This document shows positions 1 through 8,675 of a stretch of DNA of 64,000 nucleotides, in pieces. Both the position numbers and the translations under genes were made by a program. A model generated the notes under the pieces. The model was not told the origin of the DNA. It worked only from the letters and a program-made list of their open reading frames with translations, and did not search any database. Each line of letters opens with the position of its first letter. Within the stretch, counting starts at the first letter, position 1. The stretch is from Luteibacter aegosomaticola (GTDB lineage Bacteria > Pseudomonadota > Gammaproteobacteria > Xanthomonadales > Rhodanobacteraceae). The DNA lies in NCBI RefSeq assembly GCF_023078475.1, contig NZ_CP095741.1, forward strand, positions 744,001-808,000, given 5' to 3'.

Positions 1-102
1 CGTCACGATCTTGCCGAAGGCGGCGCCGATCACCACACCTACGGCCAGGTCGATCACGTTGCCGCGCAGGGCGAACTTCTTGAATTCCGCAATCATGCCC
101 AT
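1..102 (-). CDS. mscL: Large-conductance mechanosensitive channel MscL, N-terminal part (runs off the window)
   Basis: Only the first 34 residues are in the window. They contain the family's N-terminal amphipathic helix and the start of the first membrane helix ([12 protein letters not shown] followed by [15 protein letters not shown]), which is the best-conserved part of MscL. The ATG at 102 has a GAGGAG ribosome site just upstream. The protein forms an inner-membrane pore that opens under membrane tension and releases solutes after hypo-osmotic shock. The rest of the gene lies to the left of the window, so length and integrity cannot be judged. Confidence 0.93.
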   Translation of the reverse strand, partial: MGMIAEFKKFALRGNVIDLAVGVVIGAAFGKIVT

Positions 103-172
103 CGAATGCACTCCTCGTTGCGTCGTGTCGAATCAACCAAGCTAACGATCCCGATGTAAGGATCGCGCGAAT

Positions 173-859
173 TCACGAAATGCGGCCTTCAAAGGCCACG
201 ATGCCTTCCAGCGTGGCGCGGAACGTATCACCGCGTTGCAAGGCTGATACACCCGCCGGCGTGCCGGTGAAGATGAGGTCGCCTGCTTTCAGCTCGAACA
301 GGGTGGAGAGTGCCGCGAGGATCTCGCCCACGTCCAGCACCATATCGCCCAGGGTGGCGTGCTGGCGTACCTGACCGTTCACTTCCAGCGTGATCTGCGT
401 CGCCGCGGTGGGGTGGGCTTCGCTGGCCGGCACCAGCGCGGAGACGGGGGCGGAATGATCGAAGGCCTTGGCGACATCCCAGGGCGCGCCCTTGGCCTTG
501 GCCTGCGCCTGCAGGTCGCGACGGGTGAGGTCCAGGCCTACGGCATAGCCCCAGACGAGCTTGCTGGCGGCATCCGGCGTAAGGTTGGCACCACCGGCGC
601 CCAGCGCCACGACCATCTCCACTTCGTGGTGCAGGTCGCTGGTGGCGGTCGGGTAGGGCACGTCCGCGCCGTCCGTCACCACGGCATCGGCCGGCTTGGT
701 GAAGAACATGGGGTTCGCCTTGTCGACGCTGGCGCCCATCTCCTTCGCATGGTCCGCGTAATTGCGGCCGATGCAGAAGATGCGGCGGATGGGGAAACGA
801 CCGGACTGGCCGGTGACGGGGAGGCTCGGCTGTGCCGGCTGGGGGATGACGGTATTCAT
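173..859 (-). CDS. Fumarylacetoacetate hydrolase (FAH) family protein
   Basis: A 228-residue protein with the FAH-fold core: an early CIGRNYADHAKEMG segment, the metal-binding HHEVEMVVALG motif, the DLTRRDLQ stretch and a C-terminal GDLIFTGTPAGV. Small FAH-family enzymes of this size are acylpyruvases or hydratases/hydrolases of oxo-acids and oxaloacetate decarboxylases; the exact substrate cannot be read from the sequence. The start at 859 (MNTVIPQP) is preferred to the in-frame ATG at 883 because it begins closer to the conserved fold. A CRP-like palindrome lies 18 bases upstream. It is divergent from the ABC export operon. Confidence 0.9.
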   Translation of the reverse strand: MNTVIPQPAQPSLPVTGQSGRFPIRRIFCIGRNYADHAKEMGASVDKANPMFFTKPADAVVTDGADVPYPTATSDLHHEVEMVVALGAGGANLTPDAASKLVWGYAVGLDLTRRDLQAQAKAKGAPWDVAKAFDHSAPVSALVPASEAHPTAATQITLEVNGQVRQHATLGDMVLDVGEILAALSTLFELKAGDLIFTGTPAGVSALQRGDTFRATLEGIVAFEGRIS

Positions 860-876
860 GGGCCCAAGCCTAGCAG

Positions 877-890
877 GTGACACCTGTCAC
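877..890. promoter_or_regulatory. CRP/Clp-like palindrome between divergent genes
   Basis: GTGACACCTGTCAC is a perfect palindrome that matches the GTGA-N6-TCAC core of CRP-family sites. It lies 18 bases upstream of the FAH gene start and 87 bases upstream of the adaptor gene. Xanthomonadales carry the CRP homologue Clp, so this is a plausible Clp site. Binding is inference. Confidence 0.5.
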
Positions 891-977
891 GGCAGATGAC
901 TGATGGGTCCAAATGGCGCACGGTCCGCCAGGTTCGCATGATGCTGCACGTAGACCGCCCAGGGGATGCGAGGGGAC

Positions 978-2225
978 ATGAATTCGAACACGGAACTGCT
1001 CCGGCAGCTGAAGATCGACAAGGCACATAAGGAGGCCCCAGGCGGCGGACCGCCGTGGGGGCGGATCGCTACCATCGGTGGCGTCATTGTCCTGCTGTTG
1101 GCCGTCGGCGTCGGGGCATGGGGGTTCTTCGCCCGCCGCCCGGTCGATGTGCAGGTGGCAACGGCCGTGGCGCCCAGCACCGCGGCCACGGCCGGGGCCG
1201 TGCTCCAGGCCACCGGGTATGTCACCGCGCGCCGCGAGGCCACCGTCTCGGCCCAGATCACCGGTGCATTGACCGAGGTGCTGATCGAGGAGGGCGACCG
1301 GGTGGCCAAGGGCCAGGTACTCGCGCGGCTCGATGACAATGCGCTGCGCGCCGGACTGGCTTCGGCGCAGGCGAGCGCACAGGCGGCCCACGCTACGGTG
1401 GCGCAGAACGAAGCCCAGCTCGACCAGGCGCTGCGTGACGCCACCCGCCAGGAAGCACTGGTGGGGCGTGGGCTGGTATCGAAGCAGATTGCCGAGCAGA
1501 CCCGCACCCAGGCGAACACGTACCGGGCCCAGCTCAATACGGCACGTCGCCAGGCGCAGTCCGCGGATGCGCAGGTGGGTGTCGCGCAGGTCAATCTCGA
1601 TTACACCGTGGTCCGCGCGCCCTTCGATGGTGTGATCACGGACAAGGCCGCGCAGGTGGGCGAGATTGTTTCGCCGCTCTCCGCTGGCGGTGGTTTCACC
1701 CGCACGGGCGTGGGCACGATCGTCGACATGGATTCGCTCGAGATCGACGTGGACGTCAACGAGGCCTACATCGGCCGCGTGCAGCCCGCGATGGCCGCGG
1801 AAGCCGTGCTCGATGCCTATCCTGACTGGCGCATTCCCGCACACGTGATCGCCATCGTCCCGGCAGCCGATCGCGGCAAGGCCACGGTGAAGGTGCGCGT
1901 GGCGCTTGAGCAGAAAGATGCGCGCATCGTGCCGGACATGGGCGTTCGCGTGTCCTTCCTGGAGCGGCGCGGTGAGGCGCACGCGGACGCGCCGAAGGGC
2001 GTCATGGTGCCGTCGAGCGCCATCGTGCAGCGCGATGGCCATGACGTCGCCTTCGTGGTTGCCGACGAAAAAGCGCGCCGCCATAGCGTCACGCTCGCAC
2101 CGCCCGTGAACAACGACATGCGCCTCGTCACCGCAGGCATCAATGCCGGTGACACCGTGATTACCGCGCCCGCCGACACCGTCGTCGATGGCACCCCCGT
2201 CCATATCAACCCATCCACGCCCTGA
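978..2225 (+). CDS. Periplasmic adaptor (HlyD/MacA-type membrane fusion protein) of an ABC exporter
   Basis: A 415-residue protein. It has a short cytoplasmic N-terminus, one membrane helix (about residues 29-50), a lipoyl/biotinyl hairpin half (ARREATVSAQITG, then VLIEEGDRVAKGQVLARLDD), a coiled coil rich in Ala/Gln (about 115-190) and a beta-barrel C-terminal part. It would bridge the inner-membrane ABC permeases to an outer-membrane channel. It is the first gene of a four-gene operon with an ATPase and two permeases; no outer-membrane factor gene is adjacent. The start at 978 is chosen over 966 because it has an AGGGG site at better spacing. The exported substrate is unknown. Confidence 0.88.
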   Translation: MNSNTELLRQLKIDKAHKEAPGGGPPWGRIATIGGVIVLLLAVGVGAWGFFARRPVDVQVATAVAPSTAATAGAVLQATGYVTARREATVSAQITGALTEVLIEEGDRVAKGQVLARLDDNALRAGLASAQASAQAAHATVAQNEAQLDQALRDATRQEALVGRGLVSKQIAEQTRTQANTYRAQLNTARRQAQSADAQVGVAQVNLDYTVVRAPFDGVITDKAAQVGEIVSPLSAGGGFTRTGVGTIVDMDSLEIDVDVNEAYIGRVQPAMAAEAVLDAYPDWRIPAHVIAIVPAADRGKATVKVRVALEQKDARIVPDMGVRVSFLERRGEAHADAPKGVMVPSSAIVQRDGHDVAFVVADEKARRHSVTLAPPVNNDMRLVTAGINAGDTVITAPADTVVDGTPVHINPSTP

Positions 2226-2247
2226 CCGGCCCAAGGAGAGCAACAGC

Positions 2248-2934
2248 ATGGCTACCCTGATCGACATCCAGGATCTGTCCAAGGTGTATGAGCGCGGCCG
2301 GCAGAAGGTCGAAGTGCTGCACGGCGTGGATCTGAAAATCGAAGAAGGCGACTTCCTTGCCCTGATGGGGCCCTCGGGCTCCGGCAAGACGACCCTGCTC
2401 AACCTGATCGGCGGCCTCGATACGCCGACGGGCGGCAGCATCAGCGTGGCCGGCGAGCGTATCGATACGCTGGGTGCCGGGGCACTGGCTCGCTGGCGTG
2501 CCGCACACGTGGGCTTTGTGTTCCAGTTCTACAACCTCATGCCGATGCTCACCGCGCAGCGGAACGTGGAGCTGCCCCTGCTGCTCACCAAGCTATCGGG
2601 CAAGCAGCGTGCGCAGAACGCCGCGATCGCCTTGCAACTGGTCGGCCTGGCCGACCGTGCCACGCACAAGCCGTCGGAACTCTCGGGCGGCCAGCAGCAG
2701 CGCGTCGCCATTGCGCGGGCCATCGTCTCAGACCCCACCTTGCTGGTGTGCGACGAACCCACGGGTGACCTCGATCGCCAGTCCGCGGAAGACATCCTGG
2801 GCTTGCTGCGCGAGCTGAACCGCGAACATGGCAAGACCATCGTGATGGTGACCCATGACCCGAAGGCGGCCGACTACGCCAACCACACCCTGCATCTCGA
2901 CAAGGGCAGCCTTGTCGAGCAGGCCACGGCGTAA
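2248..2934 (+). CDS. ABC transporter ATP-binding protein (MacB/LolD type)
   Basis: A 228-residue ATPase with Walker [10 protein letters not shown] (residues 41-49), signature [14 protein letters not shown], Walker [13 protein letters not shown] and the H-loop VTHD. This arrangement is the LolD/MacB/FtsE subgroup that powers FtsX-type permeases rather than classic importers. The start at 2248 follows a strong AAGGAGAG site; the longer frame that opens at 2188 overlaps the adaptor gene without a good ribosome site. It sits 22 bases after the adaptor and 12 bases before the first permease. Confidence 0.93.
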   Translation: MATLIDIQDLSKVYERGRQKVEVLHGVDLKIEEGDFLALMGPSGSGKTTLLNLIGGLDTPTGGSISVAGERIDTLGAGALARWRAAHVGFVFQFYNLMPMLTAQRNVELPLLLTKLSGKQRAQNAAIALQLVGLADRATHKPSELSGGQQQRVAIARAIVSDPTLLVCDEPTGDLDRQSAEDILGLLRELNREHGKTIVMVTHDPKAADYANHTLHLDKGSLVEQATA

Positions 2935-2946
2935 CGGAGCGGCGCG

Positions 2947-4113
2947 ATGAAATACTTTCATCTCATATGGGCGGCGCTGTTCCGGCGCAAAGCGCGTACG
3001 TTCTTCACGCTGATATCGATCCTGGCGGCATTCCTGCTGTTCGGCATGCTGGATGCCACGCGCTCGGCATTCGATTCGGGCGATAGCGTGATTGGCGTCG
3101 ATCGCCTGATTACCACATCGCGGTATTCCATCATCCAGTCGCTACCCGTCAGCCTTGGCGAGCAGATGAAGGCGATCCCGGGCGTGAAGGACGTGGGAGA
3201 GTCGAACTGGTTTGGCGGCATCTACCAGGACCCGAAGAACTTCGTGCTGAGCTTCGCTGTCAGCGATAACTACTTCGATATCTACCACGAGATCCAGCTC
3301 GCACCGGAGCAACGCAAGGCATACGAGAACACCCGTACCGGCGCGATCGTCGGTGAAGCCCTGGCCAAGCGTTTTGGCTGGAAAATCGGCGACAAGATCC
3401 CGCTGCAGTCCACCATCTTTCCGCAGCGCAATGGTGACAAGACGTGGCCCTTCGATATCGTGGGCATCTACACTGCTGCGCCGGGCGCTGCCAACGGTAC
3501 CGATCAGCAGTTTTTTTTCCACCACAAGTATTTCGAGGACGCCAACGCGTTCCGCAGCATTGGTACGACGGTGGGTTGGTACAACGTGAGGCTGAACTCG
3601 GCCAACGATGCGGACCGCGTGGCCAAGGCGATCGATGCGCTCTCCGCCAACTCCGACCATGAGACCAAAACGCAGACCGAACAGGCGTTCAACGCCTCGT
3701 TCGCCAAGCAGATCGGCGATATCGGCCTGATCGTCACCGCCATCATGGGTGCCGTGTTCTTCACGCTGATCCTTCTTACCGGCAACACCATGGCGCAGGC
3801 GGTTCGCGAAAGGACCAACGAGCTTGCGGTGCTGAAGACGATCGGATTCTCCAGCCACAGCGTGCTCTACATGGTGCTCGCGGAGAGCGTGCTGCTCCTG
3901 GTCATCGGCGGCGTGCTCGGACTGGGCCTTGCCGGTGTGATCGTGCCGATCGTGGCCAAGGGGAGCGGCGGCATGCTCAACCTTCCGCCCGTGGGTACGC
4001 AGACCTGGCTGCTTGGTGCCGTGCTGATGCTGGTGATCGGTGCGATCGTCGGTGCATTGCCCGCCTTGCGTGCGATGCGCCTCAATATTGTCGATGCCCT
4101 TGCCGGGCGCTGA
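2947..4113 (+). CDS. ABC transporter permease, FtsX/MacB family
   Basis: A 388-residue protein. It has one N-terminal membrane helix (LFRRKARTFFTLISILAAFL), a long periplasmic domain (about residues 45-260) and three C-terminal helices that form the FtsX domain (from about LIVTAIMGAVFFTLILL to the end). The ARKRTNELAVLKTIGF-like segment (here RERTNELAVLKTIGF) is typical of the family. Together with the next gene it would make a heterodimeric permease driven by the upstream ATPase. Function is probably efflux or lipid/peptide extrusion; the cargo cannot be told. Confidence 0.88.
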   Translation: MKYFHLIWAALFRRKARTFFTLISILAAFLLFGMLDATRSAFDSGDSVIGVDRLITTSRYSIIQSLPVSLGEQMKAIPGVKDVGESNWFGGIYQDPKNFVLSFAVSDNYFDIYHEIQLAPEQRKAYENTRTGAIVGEALAKRFGWKIGDKIPLQSTIFPQRNGDKTWPFDIVGIYTAAPGAANGTDQQFFFHHKYFEDANAFRSIGTTVGWYNVRLNSANDADRVAKAIDALSANSDHETKTQTEQAFNASFAKQIGDIGLIVTAIMGAVFFTLILLTGNTMAQAVRERTNELAVLKTIGFSSHSVLYMVLAESVLLLVIGGVLGLGLAGVIVPIVAKGSGGMLNLPPVGTQTWLLGAVLMLVIGAIVGALPALRAMRLNIVDALAGR

Positions 4114-4122
4114 GGAACGGCC

Positions 4123-5445
4123 ATGAAGACCTTCAAGAAGTTCCTCGGTGGTGTACTGCTGCTCGTGATCGTCGTGGCGTTCCTCGTCGCGTGGACGGCC
4201 ATCCCGTGGCAGGGTGTCGTGCTGCTGGCGGTGGTCCTGGCCGTGTGGATGGTGGCGACGCGGCGCGGCCGGCAGACCTGGCAGGTGACGCGTGTCGGCT
4301 TGTCCACCGTCTCACAGCGCATCGGTTCATCGTCCGTCGTCGTCGTGGGCATCGCCGGCGTCGTGGGCGTGCTGGTGGCCATGCTGGCCATGAGCGAGGG
4401 CTTTGCCGAGACACTGCGTGCTTCGGGCAATGACCACACGGCGATCGTGTTGCGCGGCGGCTCGCAGGCTGAACTCAACTCGGTGCTCGATCGCGATAGC
4501 GCGAACGTGGTGGTGCAGGCGCCCGGCGTGAAGAAGGGGCCGCAGGGCCGTCCCATTGCCTCGGGTGAACTCGTGGTGGTGGCGAACCTGCCGCGCAAGG
4601 GCGATCCGAACAGCGATTCCAACGTGCCCATCCGCGGTGTGAGCGACGATGTGTGGGCCCTGCGCGAGAACGTGAAGATCATCGAAGGCCGCGCGTTCAA
4701 GCCGGGCCTGCGTGAACTCATCGTCGGCAAGGGCGCGAAGGGGCAGTTCGAAGGCCTGGATGTCGGCAAATCGTTGCGCCTGGCGGGACAGACCTGGACG
4801 ATCGTCGGTGTGTTCGATTCGCACGATGCGCTCGACTCCGAACTGTGGGGTGATACGCAGAGCGTCGCATCGGCCTATCGGCGCGGAAGCACCGTCCAGT
4901 CGGTCACGGTGCTGCTGGATTCGCCACAGGCTTTCGACACGTTCAAGGCTAGCCTGGCCGCCGATCCGCGCCTGAAGGTCGACGTGAGCACCACGCAGGC
5001 CTACTTCAGCAAGCAGTCGGAGGCGCTCACCAAGACGCTGCGCATCGTCGGCATCACGGTAGGCATCATCATGGCGATCGGTGCCGTGTTTGGCGCGTTG
5101 AACACCATGTTCGCGGCGATCCAGGCGCGGGCACGTGAGATCGCGACGCTTCGGGCGATCGGTTTCCGCGGCGTGCCCGTGGTCGTCTCGGTGATGCTGG
5201 AAACCATGTTGCTCGCGCTACTCGGCGGGGTGATCGGCGCGGGCGTCGTGTGGCTCATCTTCCACAACTACACCGCGTCGACGCTCGGGGCCAATTTCAG
5301 CCAGGTGGTGTTCCAGTTCCAGGTGGGGCCCGCCTTGCTCTGGACCGGGCTGAAGTGGGCGCTCGCGATCGGTTTCATCGGCGGCCTGTTCCCCGCGCTG
5401 CGGGCAGCGCGGGTGCCGGTCACCACGGCGTTGCGCGAGCTCTGA
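4123..5445 (+). CDS. ABC transporter permease, FtsX/MacB family (second subunit)
   Basis: A 440-residue permease with two N-terminal hydrophobic stretches (LLLVIVVAFLVAWTAIPW and the adjoining VVLLAVVLAVWMVA), a further helix around VVVVGIAGVVGVLVAMLA, a periplasmic domain, and a C-terminal FtsX domain with RAREIATLRAIGFRG. It begins 9 bases after the first permease, so the pair are probably co-translated. It ends 7 bases before a convergent small lipoprotein gene. Confidence 0.88.
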   Translation: MKTFKKFLGGVLLLVIVVAFLVAWTAIPWQGVVLLAVVLAVWMVATRRGRQTWQVTRVGLSTVSQRIGSSSVVVVGIAGVVGVLVAMLAMSEGFAETLRASGNDHTAIVLRGGSQAELNSVLDRDSANVVVQAPGVKKGPQGRPIASGELVVVANLPRKGDPNSDSNVPIRGVSDDVWALRENVKIIEGRAFKPGLRELIVGKGAKGQFEGLDVGKSLRLAGQTWTIVGVFDSHDALDSELWGDTQSVASAYRRGSTVQSVTVLLDSPQAFDTFKASLAADPRLKVDVSTTQAYFSKQSEALTKTLRIVGITVGIIMAIGAVFGALNTMFAAIQARAREIATLRAIGFRGVPVVVSVMLETMLLALLGGVIGAGVVWLIFHNYTASTLGANFSQVVFQFQVGPALLWTGLKWALAIGFIGGLFPALRAARVPVTTALREL

Positions 5446-5452
5446 TGGCTGA

Positions 5453-5710
5453 TCAGGGCGGTGCCGGAACGCCGGCATCGCCCGCGGGCGGTTCCTTGCA
5501 GCGATGCGCTTGCGTCAACCAGCTTCCGCCGCGGTCGACGCACGCGTCGTAGTCTGCGAAATCGGTCAGCGGCGCGTAGAACACCGCGTCGTCGTCGCGG
5601 AATGGCTGGCACGAAGCCAGCGCTGCGATGCCGAGGCAGAGCAGCGTGGCCAGGCGGGCGCCACAGCGGCGCCAGCATTGCGAACGAAGGGTATGCGTCA
5701 GGCCGTCCAT
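5453..5710 (-). CDS. Small predicted lipoprotein, unknown function
   Basis: An 85-residue protein with a hydrophobic signal segment (LATLLCLGIAALASC). It ends in a lipobox-like LAS-C, so the mature form would be about 58 residues with a lipidated N-terminal Cys. The mature part has two further Cys (DYDACVDRGG and AHRCKEP) that could pair. An AGGAGA ribosome site precedes the ATG. I recognise no family. It is convergent with the ABC operon. Confidence 0.6.
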   Translation of the reverse strand: MDGLTHTLRSQCWRRCGARLATLLCLGIAALASCQPFRDDDAVFYAPLTDFADYDACVDRGGSWLTQAHRCKEPPAGDAGVPAPP

Positions 5711-5826
5711 GGGCTCTCCTGCGGGGTCAGCAGGAAAGCCTAGGTGCGGTCACTGGCTACGAACATAAGACGATTCTGAAAAAACGTCGCCAACCCCGTT
5801 ATTGCGACACAGGTCACATCGCGGGG

Positions 5827-6735
5827 CTACGCCTTGCGCGTGCGCATCATCGTGATGATGCCCACGCCGACCAGGATGATCGCCATCCCGGCGAGATCGA
5901 ACGGGCCGACATGTTCACCCGCCAGCGCCACACCAAACAGTACGGCGACGGGTGGGTTGACGTAGGCATAGCTCGTGGCGAGTGCCGGGCGCACGGTCTT
6001 CAGTACGTACAGGTAGGCGCTGAAGGCGATCAGTGAGCCGAACACCACGAGATAGAGCAGCGCGGCGGTGGAGGATGCCTGGGGGTGGGCCGGCAGGCGC
6101 TCGCCGTGAAGCAGCGCAAGGATGCCCAGGGAGACGCTGGCGCAAAGCATCTGTGCGGCGGTATTCATCGGGCCCTTCGGCATGTCCTGCCGCTTCGACC
6201 ACACGGAGCCGAAGGCCCAGCATGATGCGGCCACGATGAGCGCGATCGCGCCCAGCGGCGAACCGGAAAGGCCCGCGCCGAGATTCAGCACGATAACGCC
6301 GATGAAACCCAGCACCAGGCCCGCCGATTCCGCGCGCGAGGGCCACTCGCCGTACATGCCACCGAACACCGCCGCGAACAACGGCATGCTGGCGACTGCC
6401 ACGGCAGCGATACCCGAGCTCACCGACTGCTCGGCGTAGCAGACCAGCCCGTTACCACCGGCGAGCAGCAAGGTGCCCACGATAGCGGCGTTGCGCCACT
6501 GCCTTGCCGTGGGCAACGCCGCGCCGCGCAGGCGCAGCCAGCTAAACAGCAGCACGCCGGCGATCGCGAAGCGCAGGGCCGCCAGCAGGAACGGCGGATA
6601 GCTCACCAGTGCGTAGCGGATACCCAGGTAGGTGGAGCCCCAGATCACGTAAAGCGCGAACAGCGAGAGCGGCACGAGCCAGCGGGTATCGGCGCCATTC
6701 GTGGCGGGGGTAGCAGGACAGGCAGCGTCGGACAT
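5827..6735 (-). CDS. DMT-superfamily exporter (EamA domains, YedA-like)
   Basis: A 302-residue membrane protein with about ten hydrophobic helices arranged as two EamA repeats. The N-terminal SLFALYVIWGSTYLGIRYAL is typical of the YedA/RhtA-like group of metabolite exporters. Such proteins expel amino acids or other small metabolites through the inner membrane; the substrate is not predictable here. It stands alone, with the Ada-like gene 97 bases upstream on the same strand. Confidence 0.87.
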   Translation of the reverse strand: MSDAACPATPATNGADTRWLVPLSLFALYVIWGSTYLGIRYALVSYPPFLLAALRFAIAGVLLFSWLRLRGAALPTARQWRNAAIVGTLLLAGGNGLVCYAEQSVSSGIAAVAVASMPLFAAVFGGMYGEWPSRAESAGLVLGFIGVIVLNLGAGLSGSPLGAIALIVAASCWAFGSVWSKRQDMPKGPMNTAAQMLCASVSLGILALLHGERLPAHPQASSTAALLYLVVFGSLIAFSAYLYVLKTVRPALATSYAYVNPPVAVLFGVALAGEHVGPFDLAGMAIILVGVGIITMMRTRKA

Positions 6736-6831
6736 GGCAGGGCAGACCAGGGTGGGGGCGCCGCGGGGAGAGGGCGCCAGCGAGCAACGATATCGCCGTT
6801 GTGCGGGCGCCGGTAGCGAATCCTTCGCGGG

Positions 6832-7710
6832 TCAGCCTTGAACGGCGTTCACGGCGCGCTCGGTGGCCAGCAGCTGGCGCTTGATCTCCATGCCCCAACG
6901 CCAGCCGCCCAGGCTGCCGTCTTCGCGGATGATCCGATGGCACGGCACCAGCAGGGCGAGCTTGTTGCTGCCGCAGGCCCGGCCGATGGCCCGTGCGGCC
7001 TTGGGCACGCCCAGCGCGGCAGCGAGTTCGCCATAGCTCAGGGTTTCGCCGCGTGGGATGCGGGTGAGCGCCTCCCAGACACGCCACTGGAACGCCGTCG
7101 CCGCCACATCCAGCGGCGGCATGGCCGGCGCATCGCGATCACTCCAGCCCAGTTCATGCGCGACCCGGGCAATGACGGCATCGAGCCATTCCTCGCGGCC
7201 GGCATCGACGCGCTCACGGGAGGCGAGCGGGAATTCATCGGCCAGGCGCGCTTCCAGTTCGGCATCGTCGTGGCCCAGCGTCACCGAGCAGATACCACGG
7301 GCGGTGGTGGCGACGAGCATCTGGCCCAGGGGCGTGGGTGTCGTGGTGTAGCGGATGGCGGCACCTGCGCCACCGGCGCGATAGCTCGCCGGGGTCATGC
7401 CCAGGCGGCGGTCGCTTTCTTCGTACACGCGACTGCCCGAGCCGAAACCGGCGTCGTACACCGCATCGGTGACCGCCGCGCCGCTGCGCAGCGCTTCGCG
7501 CAATTGGCCAAAGCGGCGTGCGCGGGCGTATTCCGCCGGACTGACGCCGTAGCGGCGTCGGAAGACGCGTTGCAGGTGGGTGGGACTGAGGCCCGCGATC
7601 GCAGCCAGGCTCGCCAGATCGGCCGGCGCGTCGTCCTGTTCGAGGGCGAGGCGCACGCGTTCCAGGGCATCGTCGGTGCGGGTAGGCATGGTGAGGGCGA
7701 GACAGTTCAT
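6832..7710 (-). CDS. AraC-type HTH fused to O6-alkylguanine-DNA alkyltransferase (Ada-like, lacks the N-terminal zinc-Cys domain)
   Basis: A 292-residue protein. An AraC-type helix-turn-helix comes first (about residues 14-100, LASLAAIAGLSPTHLQRVFRR). The alkyltransferase domain follows, with the active-site PCHRI motif (Cys near residue 257) and the RAIGRACGSNKLALLVPCHR context. This module removes methyl groups from O6-methylguanine irreversibly. E. coli Ada has an extra N-terminal domain whose Cys senses methylphosphotriesters; it is absent here, so inducible self-activation as in E. coli is doubtful. The start at 7710 has an excellent AAGGAGG site; the longer upstream frame does not. Confidence 0.9.
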   Translation of the reverse strand: MNCLALTMPTRTDDALERVRLALEQDDAPADLASLAAIAGLSPTHLQRVFRRRYGVSPAEYARARRFGQLREALRSGAAVTDAVYDAGFGSGSRVYEESDRRLGMTPASYRAGGAGAAIRYTTTPTPLGQMLVATTARGICSVTLGHDDAELEARLADEFPLASRERVDAGREEWLDAVIARVAHELGWSDRDAPAMPPLDVAATAFQWRVWEALTRIPRGETLSYGELAAALGVPKAARAIGRACGSNKLALLVPCHRIIREDGSLGGWRWGMEIKRQLLATERAVNAVQG

Positions 7711-7788
7711 GGTGGCCTCCTTCATGGGAGACCAGCGTAAGGCGACCGCCCACCCCAAACCATCCGAACCTTGCGCCACCCCACACAT

Positions 7789-7822
7789 GTAGGAGCCCAC
7801 CCTGTGGGCGACGCCTTTCGCG
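7789..7822 (+). repeat. REP-like palindromic repeat, single copy
   Basis: The element begins GTAGGAGCCCACCCTGTGGG. It holds the inner palindrome GCCCAC-CCT-GTGGGC and continues with GCGACGCCTTTCGCG. The same unit recurs at 8577, 8638-8673 (inverted), 10665 and 10721-10758 (inverted). It lies 25 bases beyond the stop of the minus-strand gene at 7847. Confidence 0.8.
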
Positions 7823-7846
7823 AGGCGCAACAGCCCCTAAGGCAGC

Positions 7847-8146
7847 TCAGTGGTGATGAACCGGCCGCCCCTGCTGGATCACCGTGAACTCACCTTCGAG
7901 CACATTGGGATCCTGGGAACGGGCCTGGCCCTGGGCCTGCTGGGGCTCGGCGGTGCCATGGGCACGGGCGGTAGCGAGCTTCCACTGGCGCACGGCGAGG
8001 AACACCAGGCCGCCGGCGACCAGAACGCCGAGCACGACCACGCCGAAGACCAGCAGCACACCGAGCACAGCCAGGCCTGCCACGATGGACAGGGCACGGA
8101 CCAGCGGGTTACGCGAGCGGCGGATGGGCGGGAAGACGAAGCGCAT
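7847..8146 (-). CDS. Small membrane protein, unknown function
   Basis: A 99-residue protein with a basic N-terminus (FPPIRRSRNPLVR), one long or two short hydrophobic stretches (LSIVAGLAVLGVLLVFGVVV and the adjoining VLVAGGLVFLAV) and a polar Gln/Ala-rich tail ending VHHH. It is probably an inner-membrane protein with a cytoplasmic tail. I do not recognise a family. The reading frame is clean and the start at 8146 is the only reasonable one. Confidence 0.6.
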   Translation of the reverse strand: MRFVFPPIRRSRNPLVRALSIVAGLAVLGVLLVFGVVVLGVLVAGGLVFLAVRQWKLATARAHGTAEPQQAQGQARSQDPNVLEGEFTVIQQGRPVHHH

Positions 8147-8226
8147 GGGTTAAAAATCCGTATGGCACAATGACATGCATCTGAGCCTCTTTACCTTGGG
8201 GCATCCGACCCTCATAGACAAGTGCC

Positions 8227-8568
8227 ATGACGCCCACCACCGAAACCGCCCCCCTCTGCCAGCTCGATGAGATTCCCGATGGCCATGCCATCGAAGTGGA
8301 GGCCATGGTCGCCGGCGAGCCGGAATCGCTCCTGGTCTACCGGAATGGCGACGAGGTGAGTGCCTTTCTCAACGTGTGCCCCCATGCGGGCCGCCGGCTG
8401 GACTACGCCCCGGGCCGCTTCCTGGTCCGTAACGGCCTGATCATCTGCGCCGCCCACGGCGCCACCTTCACGGCCGGCGATGGCCACTGCCAGACCGGCC
8501 CCTGCAAGGGCGACCGCCTGCGCGCGGTGCCAGTAGCCGTCACCCACGGCACCGTCCACCTAACCTGA
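8227..8568 (+). CDS. Rieske-type [2Fe-2S] ferredoxin-like protein
   Basis: A 113-residue single-domain Rieske protein. The cluster ligands are visible as CPHAG (Cys51, His53) and CAAHGA (Cys74, His77). Small proteins of this kind act as electron carriers for oxygenases or remain unassigned. No oxygenase or reductase gene is adjacent, so the partner is unknown. The gene is flanked by the small membrane protein (divergent) and a REP-like pair just after its stop. Confidence 0.9.
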   Translation: MTPTTETAPLCQLDEIPDGHAIEVEAMVAGEPESLLVYRNGDEVSAFLNVCPHAGRRLDYAPGRFLVRNGLIICAAHGATFTAGDGHCQTGPCKGDRLRAVPVAVTHGTVHLT

Positions 8569-8576
8569 GAATCCTC

Positions 8577-8673
8577 GTAGGAGCCCACCCTGTGGGCGAC
8601 GCCTTTCGCGATAACGCCACAGGGTCTTGGGGGTCTCTCGCGCAAAGATGTCGCCCACAGGGTGGGCTCCTAC
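8577..8673. repeat. Pair of inverted REP-like elements
   Basis: A forward copy (8577-8611) and an inverted copy (8638-8673) of the GTAGGAGCCC element form a large hairpin. It sits 8 bases after the Rieske gene stop and 2 bases before the SLC13 permease stop. The position between convergent gene ends suggests a role in termination or mRNA stability. Confidence 0.85.
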
Positions 8674-8675
8674 CG

